From: G963674685 sp964591275
GTDB lineage: Bacteria > Lernaellota > Lernaellaia > JACKCT01
Assembly (NCBI GenBank): GCA_964591275.1
Contig: CAZQAE010000021.1
Coordinates: forward strand, 7,112-71,111
Direction of reading: 5' to 3'
DNA: 64,000 nucleotides
Below are positions 61,384-64,000 of the stretch, piece by piece. The number at the start of each line of letters is the position of its first letter. Within the stretch, counting starts at the first letter, position 1. The notes under the pieces are model-generated. The model saw only the letters and a list, made by a program, of their open reading frames with translations, was not told the DNA's origin and searched no databases. A program made the translations under genes and the position numbers.

Positions 61384-61661
61384 GATATCGCTATACGAGC
61401 GAAAATCAGCCGGGAATGAAGTTGGTCTTTTTACAGACCGGCAATATCGAACTCGAATTGATGCAGTACCCTGAACCCTCGGCAACGCCCTGGACAGGAC
61501 ACCTGGCATTTTATTGCGAGGATGTTGAAGTTGAATACGGGCGCTTGACCGGCATGGACCTTTGCGATCTGACCAAACCACGCGAAACCGGCGACGGACA
61601 ACGGGAATTTTCCCTTTCTGACCCGGAGGGCAATAGAATCGAAATTGTAGAAAAAGTCTAG
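61344..61661 (+). pseudogene. VOC (glyoxalase-like) protein, 5'-truncated
   Basis: The frame begins at a TTG with no ribosome binding site of its own and reads EEFYQNTFGLQLRYRYTSEN, LVFLQTGNIELELMQYP, GHLAFYCEDVEVEY and FSLSDPEGNRIEIVEKV, the glyoxalase/VOC fold. The first beta strand (normally HVGIxVxDL, supplying a metal ligand) is absent, so a deletion has fused this gene to the start of another. It is probably non-functional. Confidence 0.7.
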
Positions 61662-61696
61662 AAAAATTGATTAATGTCACTCAGCAATCAACACGT

Positions 61697-62164
61697 TTAA
61701 TTTTTTCGCATATTTGTTGGCTTTTTTAGCACGTATAATGTCTTTTTGACTCTTGCTACAGTCTCTTTTTCTGAGTCTAGAATTTCTATTTCGAACTCGG
61801 GGAAAATCGGCTGGCCCGGTTCGGCGTCTTCTTTGATTTTATCAAGCTGTTGATCGGTAATATTGAAATCGGCGAATACTGGCCCTTTACCCGGTTTGAC
61901 GTATTCAATGGTCGCGGATTTATCAGTAACGGCGTAACCGGAACCAAGAAGATTCGCCAGTAAAAGAACATAGTGAGGGTCAACCATTGAGTACAAGCTG
62001 CCACCGAAGTGGTTGCCGAAATAATTCTTGTTGAAAAAACCAAGGTTCATCCGTACCGACATCGACTTCCAGTCTTCGGCAATTTTGGTGACCTTGATCT
62101 TAGCTCCAACGTAAGGGCCGAAAATCCGAAACCCTGCTTTCAATTTCTTTGGCGTCCATCGCAT
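61697..62164 (-). CDS. Hotdog-fold thioesterase-like protein (DUF4442)
   Basis: From the Met at 62164, preceded by AAGGAAG, the product has about 155 residues: MRWTPKKLKAGFRIFGPYVG, then NKNYFGNHFGGSLYSMVDPHYVLLL (cited in part), ATIEYVKPGKGPVFADFNIT and a C-terminal VARVKKTLYVLKK. The HFGGSLYSMVDP segment is the hotdog helix with its usual position for the catalytic Asp, as in DUF4442/PaaI-like thioesterases acting on acyl-CoA. The frame is open to 62212. Nearby genes are remnants, so context gives no hint. Confidence 0.82.
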   Translation of the reverse strand: MRWTPKKLKAGFRIFGPYVGAKIKVTKIAEDWKSMSVRMNLGFFNKNYFGNHFGGSLYSMVDPHYVLLLANLLGSGYAVTDKSATIEYVKPGKGPVFADFNITDQQLDKIKEDAEPGQPIFPEFEIEILDSEKETVARVKKTLYVLKKPTNMRKN

Positions 62165-62245
62165 TCGCGCACTTCCTTCTGGTATCGTTGTCATCATCGT
62201 CGAGATCACCATGATTGATGATCGAATCGATCAGTCCGATGCTCA

Positions 62246-62458
62246 TCATGATAGTGATTGATACGTTTTGTGCCAAGTCTCAGCCAGGCCGGCGCGAGGG
62301 TTGCACATGAGCGCCACGGAGCCGCTGGCCAAAATGCCGTAGATCATCTGTTCCACGAAACGAGATTCGATCTTTCCGAGTTCCGAAGAAAGTTCCCCCG
62401 AAAATTGATGCATAAACGCTTGCGCTTTTTTATGGTCGATGCTTAATTGCCTCGGTGA
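62246..62458 (-). pseudogene. N-terminal fragment of a transposase
   Basis: An open stretch of 70 codons reads SPRQLSIDHKKAQAFMHQFS, GELSSELGKIESRFVEQMIY, GILASGSVALMCNP, AETWHKTYQSLS and stop. This resembles the N-terminal helical domain of DDE transposases that begin LRQLxID and contain KTxxRLSRNL. It lacks a start codon and the catalytic domain and has no ribosome binding site. It lies between the hotdog gene and the last gene of the window. Confidence 0.65.
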
Positions 62459-62477
62459 TCAATCCTGGGGGGACCTC

Positions 62478-64000
62478 ATGCGCACGCTAACAGCTTTGAT
62501 TTTGACTTTCCTGCTTTGCTCCACCGCTGCGGCCGAGGATTTTGATGCTGAGTTGCATCAAAAAGCCATCGACTACCAGGATTGGATCGACCTTTGGCAC
62601 ACCGGCGACATCGGCCTGCCCCAGCAAGGGCTCGGCGGATTTCCGGCGGAGGTGCAGTTCACCGACGACACATACACCGAGATCGCATGCCTCCACGCGC
62701 TTGGCGACAGCATGATCTGGACCGGGATGTACCTGGGCAGCCAGGCGCTTCGCTACGCGGTCACGCAGGACCCGGACGCCAAGGCCGAGGCGATCCGCGT
62801 GGTGACTTATATGCACAACAACATGGAGATGACCGGGACGTCCGGGTATATCGCTCGCTACGCCGATCTGGACCAACATCCCTACAACTGCAATATGCCG
62901 GACGGCCATGGCTGGAAAGTCCACGGTACAGGCGAATGGGAAGGCTATTACTGGATTCATGAAACCAGCCGCGACCAGTACTCCGGGTATATGTGGGGCA
63001 TGACGATGGCCTATCAGCATATCGACGACCCCGATACGCGCGACGTCATTCGGCAGGATCTGTCGGACGTGGGGCAGATGCTTGTGGACAATGACTGGAA
63101 CATCACCGACGAAAACGGAGAGTATACCGGCAACGGCGCGGCGTGGGTCGGCCCCATGATGCGCCTTGGCTGGCTGGTGCAGATCGCTTTCGTCAACGAC
63201 ACGCCCTATTACTGGGACCTGCTCGAAACGCAGTACCAAGCCATGAAACCCCTACTGCCCGTCGATGTCTGGTCAATGTTCAACCGATACGATGAGTTTT
63301 ACGGCAATAACTTACGGCACCTGGCTTATCAGGCGATCTTCCGGCTCTGGCCCGACAGGGAGCAACTCCAACACCTTTACGATGTCTGGATGGATTTCAA
63401 CCGCCCCTGGGTCAAGGAAATCCACAATCCCTGGTTCGACGCGGTCCACTGGACCGGCTGCCAGCGTTTGGGCGTTTGTGAACCCGAAGACGTCGACTAC
63501 ATTGAGACCGACGCGCTTCACACTCTCGGCCTTTATTGGGATGTGGTGAACTACAGGAAGGAGATCGTTTGTTCGGAGCAACCGCTCGACCCGCTCTCTG
63601 TCATGTTGGACGAACTTCTAGCACAGATCCCGTGGCTGGAGGATATCATCGACATCGACCCGCAAACCGCGGATGCGCGCGAGTTGAACGACCGCCACTG
63701 GACCGACATGTACTGGCAGTCCGGCGGTCACTTCCAAGCCACATGCCACACCGCCGAAGACAAAACCCGTGTTGGCTCGGGCTTTGACTATTTGGTCGCG
63801 TACTGGATGGGAGTCTATTACGGGATTCTTCCCGGCGATGGACCTTACGGCGATGATGATCTGACGGACGATGACGCTGATGATGACGCCGACGACGACA
63901 TGGACGACGACGTGGACGACGATGTGGATGATGACACGGATGACGACGCAGACGATGATATTGATAATGACGTCACGCAGCCTGACGACGATGATGATGA
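62478..64000 (+). CDS. Large secreted protein with C-terminal Asp-rich tail (3' end outside window)
   Basis: The frame opens at ATG 62478 after GGGGGGACC and stays open to the last base, so the gene continues beyond the window (507 codons visible). A signal peptide (MRTLTALILTFLLCSTAAA) is followed by about 440 residues rich in Trp, Tyr, His and Asp (DYQDWIDLWHTGDIGLPQQG, HALGDSMIWTGMYLGSQALR, GAAWVGPMMRLGWLVQI). The repeated helical, aromatic character recalls alpha-alpha-barrel glycoside hydrolases or lyases, but I find no diagnostic motif. After GVYYGILPGDG comes a run of DDD-x repeats. Here the acidic run follows a globular domain rather than a lipobox. Confidence 0.85.
   Translation, partial: MRTLTALILTFLLCSTAAAEDFDAELHQKAIDYQDWIDLWHTGDIGLPQQGLGGFPAEVQFTDDTYTEIACLHALGDSMIWTGMYLGSQALRYAVTQDPDAKAEAIRVVTYMHNNMEMTGTSGYIARYADLDQHPYNCNMPDGHGWKVHGTGEWEGYYWIHETSRDQYSGYMWGMTMAYQHIDDPDTRDVIRQDLSDVGQMLVDNDWNITDENGEYTGNGAAWVGPMMRLGWLVQIAFVNDTPYYWDLLETQYQAMKPLLPVDVWSMFNRYDEFYGNNLRHLAYQAIFRLWPDREQLQHLYDVWMDFNRPWVKEIHNPWFDAVHWTGCQRLGVCEPEDVDYIETDALHTLGLYWDVVNYRKEIVCSEQPLDPLSVMLDELLAQIPWLEDIIDIDPQTADARELNDRHWTDMYWQSGGHFQATCHTAEDKTRVGSGFDYLVAYWMGVYYGILPGDGPYGDDDLTDDDADDDADDDMDDDVDDDVDDDTDDDADDDIDNDVTQPDDDDD

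Overview
The window is a contiguous piece of a Gram-negative (diderm) bacterial chromosome of moderate GC content. Outer-membrane parts (a TolC-family protein, many lipoproteins, a PpiD/SurA-like chaperone), bactofilin, ParAB and a b'-b-delta-alpha-gamma-beta-epsilon ATP synthase operon without a and c genes recall Deltaproteobacteria-like lineages. Its hallmark is a set of secreted proteins, mostly lipoproteins, that carry long runs of Asp-Asp-Asp. At least eleven genes have such runs. I cannot name the phylum from sequence alone.

Layout. 0-3.6 kb: the 3' part of an ArsA-type ATPase gene, a coiled-coil membrane protein, a Nudix hydrolase and an acidic lipoprotein. 3.9-6.4 kb: parA, parB and bactofilin. 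6.5-14.8 kb: an NhaD-type antiporter containing an exact 285-bp tandem duplication, an unknown gene, and the ATP synthase genes, closed by a terminator. 15-22.5 kb: HNH nuclease, polysaccharide flippase, two sulfatase-modifying-factor-like proteins, an alpha/beta hydrolase, a periplasmic chaperone and tRNA-Ala(GGC). The tRNA is followed by an integration scar with the 3' half of a tRNA-Asn.

23.3-31.3 kb: a compact six-gene cluster preceded by a perfectly placed stem-loop. It encodes a CotH-kinase lipoprotein, a DUF4956 membrane protein, an HlyD adaptor fused to a DUF3616-like propeller, a TolC-like outer membrane protein, a VTC-type polyphosphate polymerase and a second CotH lipoprotein with a lamin-tail domain. 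The VTC/DUF4956/CotH association is known from other bacteria. The added envelope-spanning adaptor and outer-membrane channel suggest that a product, possibly polyphosphate, is made inside and exported or attached at the surface. 31.4-36.6 kb: two lipocalin-like lipoproteins (CrtC/AttH and tocopherol-cyclase families), a DsrE-like gene broken by an amber codon, a threonine-dehydrogenase-like enzyme and a DsbA-like lipoprotein. 36.7-42.7 kb: a surface-glycan or natural-product type locus with a GT-C membrane protein, carbamoyltransferase, B12 radical SAM and LPG-synthase-like membrane protein. metF follows.

43.9-49.7 kb: paralogous acidic lipoprotein genes interrupted by an AT-richer two-gene island. 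The island carries a zinc-ribbon/STAND-type NTPase/TPR protein of 1143 residues and a P-loop nucleotide-kinase-like protein with a histone-H1-like basic tail. It truncates one lipoprotein gene and is a good candidate for an undescribed defence or signalling pair. 49.8-55.7 kb: a TMTC-like TPR membrane protein, an Uup-type ABC-F protein and an AbiEi/AbiEii toxin-antitoxin pair behind two 30-bp operator-like repeats. 55.9-60.2 kb: tandem acidic lipoproteins with DUF1566 domains and a repeated four-cysteine module, then an EF-hand protein. 60.3-62.5 kb: a graveyard of transposase remnants and broken genes. The window ends inside a large secreted protein with a C-terminal Asp-rich tail.
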